NCBI GenBank assembly: GCA_031261805.1
Contig: JAISIX010000117.1
Span: 1 to 39,559, forward strand
Source of the DNA: Mediterranea sp. (in: CFB group bacteria)
Lineage (GTDB): Bacteria > Bacteroidota > Bacteroidia > Bacteroidales > Bacteroidaceae
Reading direction: 5' to 3'
Length of the DNA stretch: 39,559 nt
Position numbers and translations under genes: made by a program
Shown: positions 8,718-17,900 of the stretch, piece by piece
Layout of the letters: each line of letters begins with the position of its first letter
Numbering within the stretch: position 1 is the stretch's first letter
Notes under the pieces: model-generated
Told to the model about the DNA's origin: nothing
The model's input: only the letters and a program-made list of their open reading frames with translations
Databases searched by the model: none

Positions 8718-8988
8718 ATGTCTTTGGAATCACTGGTTCTAATCTGTCTGAAAACTAAATGGCTTTGGAACCGCTGGTTCTAATCTGTCTGAAAACCAAA
8801 TGGCTTCGGAACCACTGGTTCTAATCTGTCTGAAAACTAAATGGCATTGGAACCACTGGTTCTAATCTGTCTGAAAACTAAATGGCATTGGAACCACTGG
8901 TTCTAATCTGTCAGAAAACCAAATGGCTTCGGAACCACCGGTTCTGATAAGAATGAGACTAAAAATGGACCAAGAATTACGGTTCTAA
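8718..8988 (+). repeat. Tandem repeat, 41-bp unit, about 6.5 copies
   Basis: Five full 41-bp units begin at 8718, 8759, 8800, 8841 and 8882. A sixth diverging unit starts at 8923 and a degenerate one at 8965. Copies differ at only a few positions. Nearly every unit contains the short dyad GAACC-N3-GGTTC (for example GAACCACTGGTTC). Because 41 is not a multiple of three, each ATG at a unit start opens a 21-22 codon frame that closes with the TAA in the next unit; no ribosome-binding site supports translation. There are no unique spacers, so this is not a CRISPR. It begins 33 bp after the miaA stop. Between 8989 and 9056 I see nothing recognisable. Confidence 0.95.
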
Positions 8989-9056
8989 GCCCGTTTTATA
9001 TCGTACTCGGGATGGTTGTGTGTTATCTGGCTCGTCAATTAATGGGAGCTTACGTT

Positions 9057-9107
9057 AAGATTCCGCCACCCTCGTCCTGCCATCACAGGACGAGGATGCG
9101 GAATCTT
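9057..9107. terminator. Long hairpin between convergent miaA and M60 genes
   Basis: A 10-bp outer stem AAGATTCCGC / GCGGAATCTT and a 9-bp inner stem CTCGTCCTG / CAGGACGAG are separated by small internal loops (CACC against GAT) and a 6-nt loop. It lies 28 bp beyond the stop of the M60 gene and downstream of miaA. It could end transcription from both sides, but neither side has a clear U-tract. Confidence 0.55.
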
Positions 9108-9134
9108 CTTGTATAGAATAGTCTGTTACGCCTC

Positions 9135-12014
9135 TTATTGCTGTACGGGCACTAACGTCCGGAGACCCTTTGCCGATACGGCGTAGATCTTATTGTCATT
9201 CTTCCAATCTTCATAAATAGAGAACTGCGCCGTAGTGGAAGGAGTCGTCTCACCACTGCTGATGTAGAACACATTACCGCTGGCGTTCTGTACTTCGTAG
9301 GTCACTACGTTCTTCCAGTTTTTGATGGTAACTTGTCGGCCGGAAATGACAGCATCTTCTCCTTTCACAACTGGCACATCTGGTGTCTTATAATACTCTA
9401 CCGTATTGTCGGATATGTACTCCAATGCTACGTCGGGCGTGGGAAGATTGAGGTTTGCAATACGAGTCTTTACTTCGTCTATCTTCTCTTGGGTAACGAT
9501 AAGCGGTTCCTTTCCGTAATCATCGACCGTTAGGCTGACAGGCTGAAGGAATCCCCATTTGTCGAAGAAATCCGTCAAGTCGTAACCCGATGCTTTAGAG
9601 CAGTTGTAGACGAACTCCAGCTGCAACTCACCATTCGACTTACCTGTTGAATTGAAATTACGAGCATACTCGAATACTTCCGGGTAGAAGCCACCTTTAT
9701 CCGCTTGTTGGGTAGGAGTCATACCCAATACCTTGCCGAAGTAAAGTTCCAGTTGCCAGAAGGGTATCAACTTGCAGAATTGGTCATTTTTGCCCGAAGG
9801 CGCTACAAAGTTTCCATGAGGAGCCTTAGTCGCTATGACACCCGTCCAAGCGGAAGAGAAACGATTGCGGCAACCGTCTATGGGTTCTACTTGCAAGCGG
9901 TCGTCGAGGCCGAATATAGTGGTCGCAATATACGAAGCCATCACGTTGTTCGTCACATCCACCATACCAATCCATCTCAAGTCGGGGCGGGTTTGGTTGA
10001 CATGCCCCACTTCGTGGCAAGGTGCCCACAACGCATCCGAATAATCGCTGCCATTAGTTGTCAGCCGTTCTACGCTGCACGAACTATCCATCATGCCTTT
10101 GTAGTAGCTGGTACGATACGACGTGGCATATATCCCTGAGTCGTAGTTCACCTCGTAGAGCATCCTGTTCCGGAAAAGTCCCCGATACTTTGCCAGCCCC
10201 ATCATCTCCATCTCATAGTAGGTAATCTTGTCGTAGATGTCAATCAACTCAGGGCCTTTGTCGCCGGTGTACTTGCGGAAGTCGGCCGTTTCGAAGAGCA
10301 GGTGCGAATATTTGCCCAACACGTCGAAGTACTTATAAGTCGTATTGTTCAGCAGCTCGCTCCACCGATTCTTCAACTTAGGGTCTTGACTATCATAATA
10401 GCCACTGACTACTCCATTGAGGAAGTGCATCTTTACAGGTTCCGCCGTACTATCGTCCAGCTTGTCCGTATGATACATCACGTAGACCATGCCTTGTTTG
10501 CTTACCGTAATCCGGTTGAGTCCTCGCACCAAGTTATATTCTACGTTGTTGTCGAATCCATCGCCTTTGGGTGAAACATCCATATCAAGTACCCTTATCT
10601 TGAGCTGCTGTCCATGCATGTCACCCACCAAGATAGAGAGTGTCTCGCTTTGCCGAACGGTTATGCCGGTCGGATTATCCAGCGGACTGTATGTACTCGT
10701 CTTGTAGGCATCGGCTTGAAGCTCCGGCTTGGGGTATGCCTTAAAATCATGGACGCGGAACGTAGTGTCGTACTTACCGTTGAACATAAAGTAGGCCAAG
10801 TTGCGGTAGAACGGGAACTCGCATTGGTCTATCTCTTCTATGGTGATGCCGGGCTTCAAAGCGCCACATACCTCATCGGCGAAGAGTGTACGGTAGTCAA
10901 ATGCATTGGGGTCCTTCTGATAAAACTCCATCTCTGCGCAAGAAGCGAAGCCCCCTGTACTGCTTTTCACGATAAGTCGAATCGACTTTGCCTGTACCTG
11001 TTTGGGGAATAACACTTTTGTTTCCTTATTCCGTTCCTCTCTAAAGTCGTAATCCATCAAGTCGGTAAAGCCTTGTCCGTCCTCCGAATATTGTATAGTT
11101 ACATTTCCAAAAACTCCGTTACTACCCTCTGTTCTGGGATAGTACACCAAATAGTCCACATCGGAGACTTTGTCTAAGTTCCAAGTCAGTGTGAACGGTA
11201 GGCCACCAGTACTATTCCAGTCGGAGTGGTAGATTGTGCCTGATTTACCATCGAAGGAGTTCTCGAACTCTTCCCCTTCATGTGCCGGCTTACCATCGCT
11301 CGACTCTGCCGTACCGCTTACGATGGTCAGTTTGACATCAGACTCTTTGTCGTCGCCCAATTCGCCCGGCACATACTCCTTCATCCCTCGTTGGGTGACG
11401 GACATCAAGGTGACGGCGGCAACCAAGTCGTCGGTAGCGTCTGCCGGCAGCACCTCTTGAAACTCTACGCTACTTTGCCGGGAAGGGTCACCCTGGTTCC
11501 TCTCCACAAAGAACGTATATGTATCTGCAATCTCTTCGGCGGCACGAGTCAACGCTTTCTGTTTAATCCAATTGTCGGGCAGCACCGTTTTGATAGGGAC
11601 GTTGGAGGTCACGTTTACGTTGAGGGTGGTACCGGCAGCATCAACCGTGACCACTTGCTTGTCCACGAGGATGCCCGACTCGTAGCCCAGCTGCCGCACC
11701 TTGATGGTTTGTGCCACCGGCCCGGCCTTGATGCTGAGTTGTGCCTCGCGCATATTGCGTTCCGGGTTCTCGTCGACGGCTATCGTGAGCACTTTGCCGC
11801 GGGCGGAGGGGTGGCACCATCCCTGGTCGGCAACGACGCTCCACGTCTCGGCGTTGGTTTTAAGGAACACCTTCAGCGAGGTGGGGTCGCTGCGAAAGTC
11901 CACCACATCCTTGTCAGCGCTAAGAACTACAAATGTTTCTTCCTCATCCTTACAGGAGGAGAAGAGGCTTATCATAGAACAGACAAGCCAGCATAGTAAA
12001 ATAGGTCTCTTCAT
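9135..12014 (-). CDS. M60/enhancin-like zinc metallopeptidase lipoprotein with BACON and F5/8C domains
   Basis: The 959-residue protein starts with a lipobox signal (MKRPILLCWLVCSMISLFSSC, Cys21). Two BACON-type domains follow (about 25-110 and 112-215), each with the usual ending like AQTIKVRQLG and MSVTQRG. A discoidin/F5/8C-like module covers about 225-370 (FDGKSGTIYHSDW ... IRLIVKSS). The M60-like peptidase domain holds HEVGHVNQ at residues 667-674 with catalytic Glu668. M60 enzymes such as mucin-active Bacteroides proteins follow HExxH-x(8-28)-E; here no Glu occurs in that span and Asp686 sits at VDVTNN where Glu is expected. It is the last gene of the fecR-susC-susD run, so it probably cuts surface-bound glycoprotein for import. 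The substrate is inferred. Confidence 0.88.
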   Translation of the reverse strand: MKRPILLCWLVCSMISLFSSCKDEEETFVVLSADKDVVDFRSDPTSLKVFLKTNAETWSVVADQGWCHPSARGKVLTIAVDENPERNMREAQLSIKAGPVAQTIKVRQLGYESGILVDKQVVTVDAAGTTLNVNVTSNVPIKTVLPDNWIKQKALTRAAEEIADTYTFFVERNQGDPSRQSSVEFQEVLPADATDDLVAAVTLMSVTQRGMKEYVPGELGDDKESDVKLTIVSGTAESSDGKPAHEGEEFENSFDGKSGTIYHSDWNSTGGLPFTLTWNLDKVSDVDYLVYYPRTEGSNGVFGNVTIQYSEDGQGFTDLMDYDFREERNKETKVLFPKQVQAKSIRLIVKSSTGGFASCAEMEFYQKDPNAFDYRTLFADEVCGALKPGITIEEIDQCEFPFYRNLAYFMFNGKYDTTFRVHDFKAYPKPELQADAYKTSTYSPLDNPTGITVRQSETLSILVGDMHGQQLKIRVLDMDVSPKGDGFDNNVEYNLVRGLNRITVSKQGMVYVMYHTDKLDDSTAEPVKMHFLNGVVSGYYDSQDPKLKNRWSELLNNTTYKYFDVLGKYSHLLFETADFRKYTGDKGPELIDIYDKITYYEMEMMGLAKYRGLFRNRMLYEVNYDSGIYATSYRTSYYKGMMDSSCSVERLTTNGSDYSDALWAPCHEVGHVNQTRPDLRWIGMVDVTNNVMASYIATTIFGLDDRLQVEPIDGCRNRFSSAWTGVIATKAPHGNFVAPSGKNDQFCKLIPFWQLELYFGKVLGMTPTQQADKGGFYPEVFEYARNFNSTGKSNGELQLEFVYNCSKASGYDLTDFFDKWGFLQPVSLTVDDYGKEPLIVTQEKIDEVKTRIANLNLPTPDVALEYISDNTVEYYKTPDVPVVKGEDAVISGRQVTIKNWKNVVTYEVQNASGNVFYISSGETTPSTTAQFSIYEDWKNDNKIYAVSAKGLRTLVPVQQ

Positions 12015-12040
12015 GTTTAGCGTAATGATTTAAAGGCAAC

Positions 12041-12069
12041 CCTGCAAGTCCCTTCATGGGACTCGCAGG
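12041..12069 (-). promoter_or_regulatory. Intergenic hairpin upstream of the M60 gene
   Basis: The two arms CCTGCAAGTCCC and GGGACTCGCAGG pair over 12 positions with a single A/C mismatch around a 5-nt loop. It lies between the discoidin-like lipoprotein gene and the M60 gene, 27 bp before the latter's start. There is no strong U-tract on the minus strand, so partial termination, processing or mRNA protection are all possible. Confidence 0.5.
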
Positions 12070-12090
12070 AGTTGCGGGGTTATTGATTGG

Positions 12091-13020
12091 CTAATTGTTT
12101 ATCGTCTCTCCTGTTTCGGGATTGAAAGTGGCGGTTTTTATTCGACTTACGACTAATTCCGCCAAGGCTACATAGCTATTTCCTGTGGTACTTGCCGTCA
12201 CTTCCAGCCATAAGTAGCGGAAAGTTCGAGTGCCCACCAGCGCAGGAGAGTCTACCTTGGCAGCTTGTCCGTCAGCCAAATTATTCATCGTATTCAACTT
12301 CTCTGCATTATAGTGTTGTGGGTCGAAAGTAGTGCCATCGAAAGCCTCGCTACCATACACATTGATAGTTTTAGGGTTATCTTTATTGCTGTGATTACGG
12401 CAGACATAAGAGAACTGTGCCGCTTTCGTCTCATCAATCAAGTCCACCACGATGTAGTGTGGGAATGGAGTGGGGCTATGCCAATCCATGTGCCAAAATG
12501 TGTCGGTTTTTCCATCAATCAAGTTTGCGAAAGAGCCTTCTGATGAATCTGGATTATCCGCTTTCAGCTGTCCTACTGTCAGTGCCAGTTTAATAGGGTC
12601 TCCTACCACCTTTACGATGGGTGGTACGGGATTCGACTGTCCTTTTACGATGTGGCTTTCTCCTTCGTAGCCTTTCGCCGTCATGGGGCGTAGCTCAAAG
12701 TCAATCACTCCGTATCGCTTGTACAGGTCGTCAATAAGGATGGTGTCCGAGTAGACGCTGGCCATGCGCATGCACGCTTTGCCCTCGGGCGGCAGTTCGT
12801 GCAGCACCGTATCGCGGAGTGTATAGGTCACCTTCACGTATTTGTAGTTTGCTCCCTCGGGCGTTTTCCACGAGAGCTTCACGCCACCCGTACGCGCCTC
12901 GGCGGTAAACGTGGTGGGATCGATAGGCGTAGGCGCAAAGCCTTTGTCTTCGTCGGAACAGGCCATGAAGGCACCCGTACCCAACAGGCCTGCCATGGTA
13001 TATAATAGTATCTTCTTCAT
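12091..13020 (-). CDS. Surface lipoprotein with Fn3-like and discoidin-like (F5/8C) modules
   Basis: The 309-residue protein has a lipobox signal (MKKILLYTMAGLLGTGAFMAC, Cys21). An Fn3-like segment follows at about 35-125 (FTAEARTGGVKLSWKTPEGANYKY...) and a discoidin-like C-terminal half at about 165-300, with the pattern LIDGKTDTFWHMDWHS and FPHYIVVDL. It resembles DUF4959/DUF5000-type proteins found next to SusD genes, which usually serve as surface glycan-binding proteins. I start at 13020, where GAAGAAAGAACA precedes the ATG; an in-frame ATG at 13044 would add eight residues before the signal peptide. It lies 25 bp after the susD stop in the same direction. Ligand unknown; the W/D pattern of the discoidin part suggests carbohydrate. 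Confidence 0.83.
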   Translation of the reverse strand: MKKILLYTMAGLLGTGAFMACSDEDKGFAPTPIDPTTFTAEARTGGVKLSWKTPEGANYKYVKVTYTLRDTVLHELPPEGKACMRMASVYSDTILIDDLYKRYGVIDFELRPMTAKGYEGESHIVKGQSNPVPPIVKVVGDPIKLALTVGQLKADNPDSSEGSFANLIDGKTDTFWHMDWHSPTPFPHYIVVDLIDETKAAQFSYVCRNHSNKDNPKTINVYGSEAFDGTTFDPQHYNAEKLNTMNNLADGQAAKVDSPALVGTRTFRYLWLEVTASTTGNSYVALAELVVSRIKTATFNPETGETINN

Positions 13021-13045
13021 TGTTCTTTCTTCTTTAAGATTCATA

Positions 13046-14959
13046 TTAATAACCGGGATTGTTCACCAGCTTGGGGTTCTTGGTAATGTCCGCATTAGGA
13101 ATGGGCAGGAGGTAATTCATGGGCGATTGAAACTTACGTTCGTACTCTATGGTCGTCACCTTGGAGAAGGTGTTGATATCCGTCGCCTCAATGTCCATAC
13201 CTTGCGTTTTTACGTTAAAGTACTTCTCGGCCAGCAACCAACGGCGCATGTCCCAAAAGTTTTGGTTCTCCAGGTAGAACTCAACCATACGTTCCTGGCG
13301 TACGATGTCGCGTAGCTTGCCTTGGGTAAGCTCCACGCCTGCCATGGCCCACGAGGTCTCCACTGTTGGGATGCCCGCCCTCGTACGCACGTAGTTCACG
13401 TACTCTTTGGCAGTGATTAGATCGCCCGTCTCCACACAAGTTTCCGCATAAGCCAGATAGAGATCGGCTAAACGAATGACTGGCCAAGGATACTGAACAA
13501 TGGGGGTAGAACCTTTGCTGACAGTCATATTGGGGTCCACGCCCTTTTTATTCAGAAAGCCACCGGGAGAATAGTTGTTGGAACGCTCAGCATTCTTGGA
13601 GGTACCTCTTCCACAGTTGGTATCCTCACCTATTAGGAAGTTGCAAACCACAGACTTCCTATCGTCCAGATAACCTTTCGTATAAGCTTTGTCGTCCGGT
13701 TTGTTCAGCACTTCGTAATAGCCGCCTTGAAAAGCCACCCAAGCATAGTAGCGTGGTTCGCGGTCGAGGTTGAAGCGGATGGTTGTCTGTCCGGGAGCAG
13801 CTTCATCTTCATGGTTTTTGTCTACGGTAACCAAGTCCATTTTATTAAGGTCTTTGTATGCCGGGTCTTCGTCGTAAGGCAGTCCGTTCTTCGTATAGAA
13901 GCGGTTCAGCATAGCCCAAGTGGGACAAACACCGTTCCACGAGTTGCCGTTGTTGGCATACGGGAGCGATTTTTTTTGAACACCGTAACCGTTGTCGTCG
14001 CGCGTATCGGCCAACAGTACCTCCGGATTCTGGTCTACCCAATCTATCAGACTGCATCGCAGCAGGCGCACCGGTCCCTTGGCGGGGTATTGGTTGGCAT
14101 CGCTTTGGTTAATCTTGTAGTCATCCGTCCGGTAGAGGTCGTGCCCGTTGGCTTTTGCCAAGTCGATGGCCTCCTTGATGGCATCGTGCGCCTTCACCCA
14201 TTTGTTGGGGTCGTAAGTGGTGGGCATCAGTTGTACACCCTCCTTATCCTTGAAGTTACCGTAGAACTTGGAGTTGCCGTTGAACAGCGGCGAGGCGGCA
14301 TACAGGAGCATTTTTGCCTTCACAGCCTTGGCTGCCACACTGGTGGCCAAACCATATTGTGACTTGATGCTTCGGCGTCCGGGTAGGTCTTTAGCAGCTT
14401 CGTCCAGCAAGTCGCATATCCATTGCACGCATTGGTCATAGGGTTCGCGCCCTATATAGTCTTCCACGGGCGTGTCGGGTTCTATCACCTCTCTGATGAT
14501 AATAATAGGGCCGTAGCAGCGTGCCAGCTGGTAGTGGTAATAGGCGATGAGGAACTTTACTTGGGCAATGTAGTCCACTCTGACATCCTCGTCAAGGAGG
14601 GTCGTCTTTTCCAACTCGGCCTTGAGCATATAGCATTGGCGTATACCCTTGAAGAAAGTATCCCAATAAGAGATTACCGTATTGGCCGCCGAGTAGTTGC
14701 CTTTTGGGAATGAGGCGAAAGGTTCGTGCTCGAAGGCTGTCACCACTTCGTCGCCCGTCATCATGTCCAAACTACCGGAGGCGGCATTGGACTGGGGCAG
14801 ATATGCGTAACAGGAGTATAGGTAGTCGCGCAGTTTATATTTGTCGGCCGACACATCCTTTTCTGTCGTGTACCCATCGGGCACCACATCAAGGTAGCTA
14901 CATGCTCCGCAAGCGAGTGTGAGAAGCAAGAGGGCAAAGATTCTATTCACTATTTTCAT
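13046..14959 (-). CDS. SusD/RagB-type nutrient-binding lipoprotein
   Basis: This 637-residue outer-surface lipoprotein forms the lid over its SusC partner. The signal peptide ends in the lipobox LACGAC (Cys20), followed by SYLDVVPDGYTTEKD, the usual start of mature SusD proteins. The N-terminal TPR-like part carries SCYAYLPQ and QVKFLIAYYHYQLARCYGPIIII (about 130-152). The C-terminal RagB/SusD region includes YPWPVIRLADLYLAYAETCVETGD (about 510-533) and the family ending YLLPIPNADITKNPKLVNNPGY. It lies 20 bp after the susC stop, a standard tandem. The ligand cannot be read from the sequence; downstream M60 peptidase and discoidin genes point to glycoprotein or glycopeptide. Confidence 0.95.
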   Translation of the reverse strand: MKIVNRIFALLLLTLACGACSYLDVVPDGYTTEKDVSADKYKLRDYLYSCYAYLPQSNAASGSLDMMTGDEVVTAFEHEPFASFPKGNYSAANTVISYWDTFFKGIRQCYMLKAELEKTTLLDEDVRVDYIAQVKFLIAYYHYQLARCYGPIIIIREVIEPDTPVEDYIGREPYDQCVQWICDLLDEAAKDLPGRRSIKSQYGLATSVAAKAVKAKMLLYAASPLFNGNSKFYGNFKDKEGVQLMPTTYDPNKWVKAHDAIKEAIDLAKANGHDLYRTDDYKINQSDANQYPAKGPVRLLRCSLIDWVDQNPEVLLADTRDDNGYGVQKKSLPYANNGNSWNGVCPTWAMLNRFYTKNGLPYDEDPAYKDLNKMDLVTVDKNHEDEAAPGQTTIRFNLDREPRYYAWVAFQGGYYEVLNKPDDKAYTKGYLDDRKSVVCNFLIGEDTNCGRGTSKNAERSNNYSPGGFLNKKGVDPNMTVSKGSTPIVQYPWPVIRLADLYLAYAETCVETGDLITAKEYVNYVRTRAGIPTVETSWAMAGVELTQGKLRDIVRQERMVEFYLENQNFWDMRRWLLAEKYFNVKTQGMDIEATDINTFSKVTTIEYERKFQSPMNYLLPIPNADITKNPKLVNNPGY

Positions 14960-14979
14960 GACTTGTGCTTATATAAAGG

Positions 14980-17900
14980 TTATTTGAAGCTAAATTGAAT
15001 TCCTAAGTTATACGTACGCTGTAAAGGGTACGACATACCTTTTCCACCTCCCAGCTCCGGGTCCCAAAGCTTGAACGGTGAGATGGTGAGGAGGTTGGCA
15101 CCGCTAAGGTAGATGCGTCCCCACTTGAACGAATACCCTACTTCCAAACTTTTCAGTTTCAGGAAGGCGGCGTTGCGCAGCCAGTACGTGGACGACTGCA
15201 TGTTGTTATTATTGTCGTACTGTGTCAAGCGCGGATAGCGTGCGTTGGGGTTTTGGTTATCCTTACTCCAGTAGTCCTCGGATACCCAAAGTAGCACGTT
15301 GCGCTTGCCTTGCGTACCGAAAGGGGCAAAGCCGCTCATCATCAGTGACACGTTGGCCTGCCCTTGGAAGAAGAAAGAGAAATCCCATTTCTTATAGGTG
15401 ATAGAGGGGCCGAAGCCATAGACAATCTCCGGCTTGGTAGGATAGCCAATAGACACCTTGTCCAAGTTGTCTATCTTACCATCATAGTTGCCGTCATTAT
15501 CGGGTTGGTCTACATACTTCACATCGCCCGGGGCAATGGCAATGTTACCCAGCGTAGAACGGGGGTTGTTGTCAATGTCGGCCCAGTCCACATATAGTCC
15601 GTCGGCCACATAGCCGAAGATAGCATCTAAGCTATGCCCGATGATGGAGTTCGAACGGCGCTCATTGGCCGGCACATCATCCTCTAATATTTTGTTGCGG
15701 GCAAAAGTAAACGTCCCCTTGAACTGTACGGAGAGGTCCTTATTGAACCTTTTGCCATAGTCTACCGCGAACTCCACACCATAATTCTTCACCTTGGCGT
15801 AGTTGCCAAATAGCTGGACATCGGTGGTACCGAAGTAATTGGGAATGGACTTACGGTCACGAAAGATATCGTTTCTTATCTCCTTGAAGGCATCAATCGT
15901 CAAGTTCAAGCTACGGAAAAACTGGAGGTCGGCTCCGATATTCATCTTGCGCCCTATTTCCCAAGTGATTTCGGGGTTATAGAAACGATTGTAGGTAGGT
16001 CCAGCGTGTGACTCCGTATCGTTGCCGTATCCTGTCTGGTAACTGGGGCTGTTACCCAAGTTCACAATAGGCAGGTACATAAAGCGGACTTTGTCCGAGT
16101 TGTCGTTGCCGACCAAACCGTACGAGCCACGAATCTTAAAGTTAGAAATGGTGTTCTTTAAGGAATGCCAGAACTTCTCTTCACTAAGATTCCATCCTGC
16201 AGAAACGGAAGGGAAGAAGCCCCAACGATGGCCGACGGCAAAGGCTTCGGTACCGTTCATGCCGGCGTTGAACTCAAACAAGTAGCGATGGTTAAAATCG
16301 TAATTGACCCGTATGGCCACTCCAGCCCTGCGTTTGGGATAAGAACCATAGTTATCACTATAGACATTGGGGTTGTACTCCGTCTGGTTGTACAGCAGCA
16401 AGCCCGACACATGGTGGTCGCCAAATTTGCGGTTGTAGTCAAAGTAAGCCTGAATGTAGAAGCGGCGGTCGCCAGTACTTCCAAAGGCGTATCCCATCAG
16501 ATGTTTGGATGGCGTTCCAATAGGCTCCTGCACGATGTTATACGTACCATCTTCATTCTTGCTGTAGTCGGACAACTGATATTCGTTCCAATCTTGATAG
16601 CGGTATTTGGAGGACGCTGACCAATTTTTAAAAGAGAACAACGCCTTGAACTTCAAACCTTTGGTGATGAAATCAAGCTTCTGTTCAAAGTCCAAATTGG
16701 CCATTACCGTGCTCTCAAATGAGTCTTTATAGCCACTGGAGGCTATTGCCACGGGGTTGGGCGAAGTGTAGTTTCCACCTCGTTTGGTCCCCCAGTGATA
16801 CCAATCGTCCTCCCCTTCAATGGGGTACATGATAGGGTAATCTACAGGGTTGGCTTCCATAATAGCGCTGAACATATTGCCCACGCCACCACTGTCGCTA
16901 CCAGTGATAGGAGCATGATTGTTGTTGAGTTGTACGTTGAGATGTAGTGATAGGGTCGAGGTCTTGGTGAAATGGAAATCAATGTTGTTCTGGAACGCAT
17001 AGCGCATGATACTGATGTTGTTCTTGTAACCAAAGTACTTGCTTGACGAGTTCTTCAACATACCTTCTTCATGGTTTACGTTTATGTTCATAAAATAAGC
17101 CAGTTTCTGCGTACCACCCCTGACGTTAAAGTTTGCCTTCTGGTTCCACGTGGCATCCTTGAATATCTCCTTGTACCAATCTACATTGGGATAAACGTAC
17201 GGGTTCAGTGCGTTAAGGGTTCCGTTGATTTTGTCTTCGCTATACAGAGTGGCACCAGTACCTTGTTGGGTGACAGCCTCATTGTACATCCGCATGAAGG
17301 TCTCGGCATCCGCCGTTCTAGGGCGTTTAATGGGGGTGTTGATATAAGTTTCTACACGAAAGCCTATCACCGGTTTCTCGAGGTCGCGTCCCGACTTAGT
17401 GGTGATAATCATCACGCCGTTAGCACCACGTGTACCGTACATGGCCGAGGCAGTAGCGTCTTTCAGCACGGAAAAACTCTCGATAATCTCAGGGTCGAGG
17501 GCGTTGAGGTCACTCTTGCTGATTTCCACGCCATCCAAGATGATAAGCGGGTTTTGCGCACCGAAAGTGGCCACACCACGGATAAAGAAATCGGATCCGT
17601 TGGAGCCGGGTTCGCCACTACGCTGGTAGGAGATGACACCCGCCAACCGTCCGGCAAACGAGTTGGAAAGGTTGGCCGTGGGCATTTTCAGCTCGTCGGC
17701 TTTTACCTGCGTGATGGAGCCGGTGAGGCTCTCCTTCTTCTGTCCGGTACCGAAGGCGGTGACCACCACCTCGTCCAGTTTCTGCGCCTCGTCCGAGAGC
17801 GTTATCTGCAACACCTTCAGCTTGCCTACCTTCACCTCCTTATTGGTGTAGCCGATGAAGGAGATGATTAGCGCATCGGTTGGAGCGGCCACGATTTCAA

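Noticed and set aside
8718..8988. Possible CRISPR array
   Set aside because: The 41-bp units follow each other without unique spacers and no cas gene is near; it is a plain tandem repeat.
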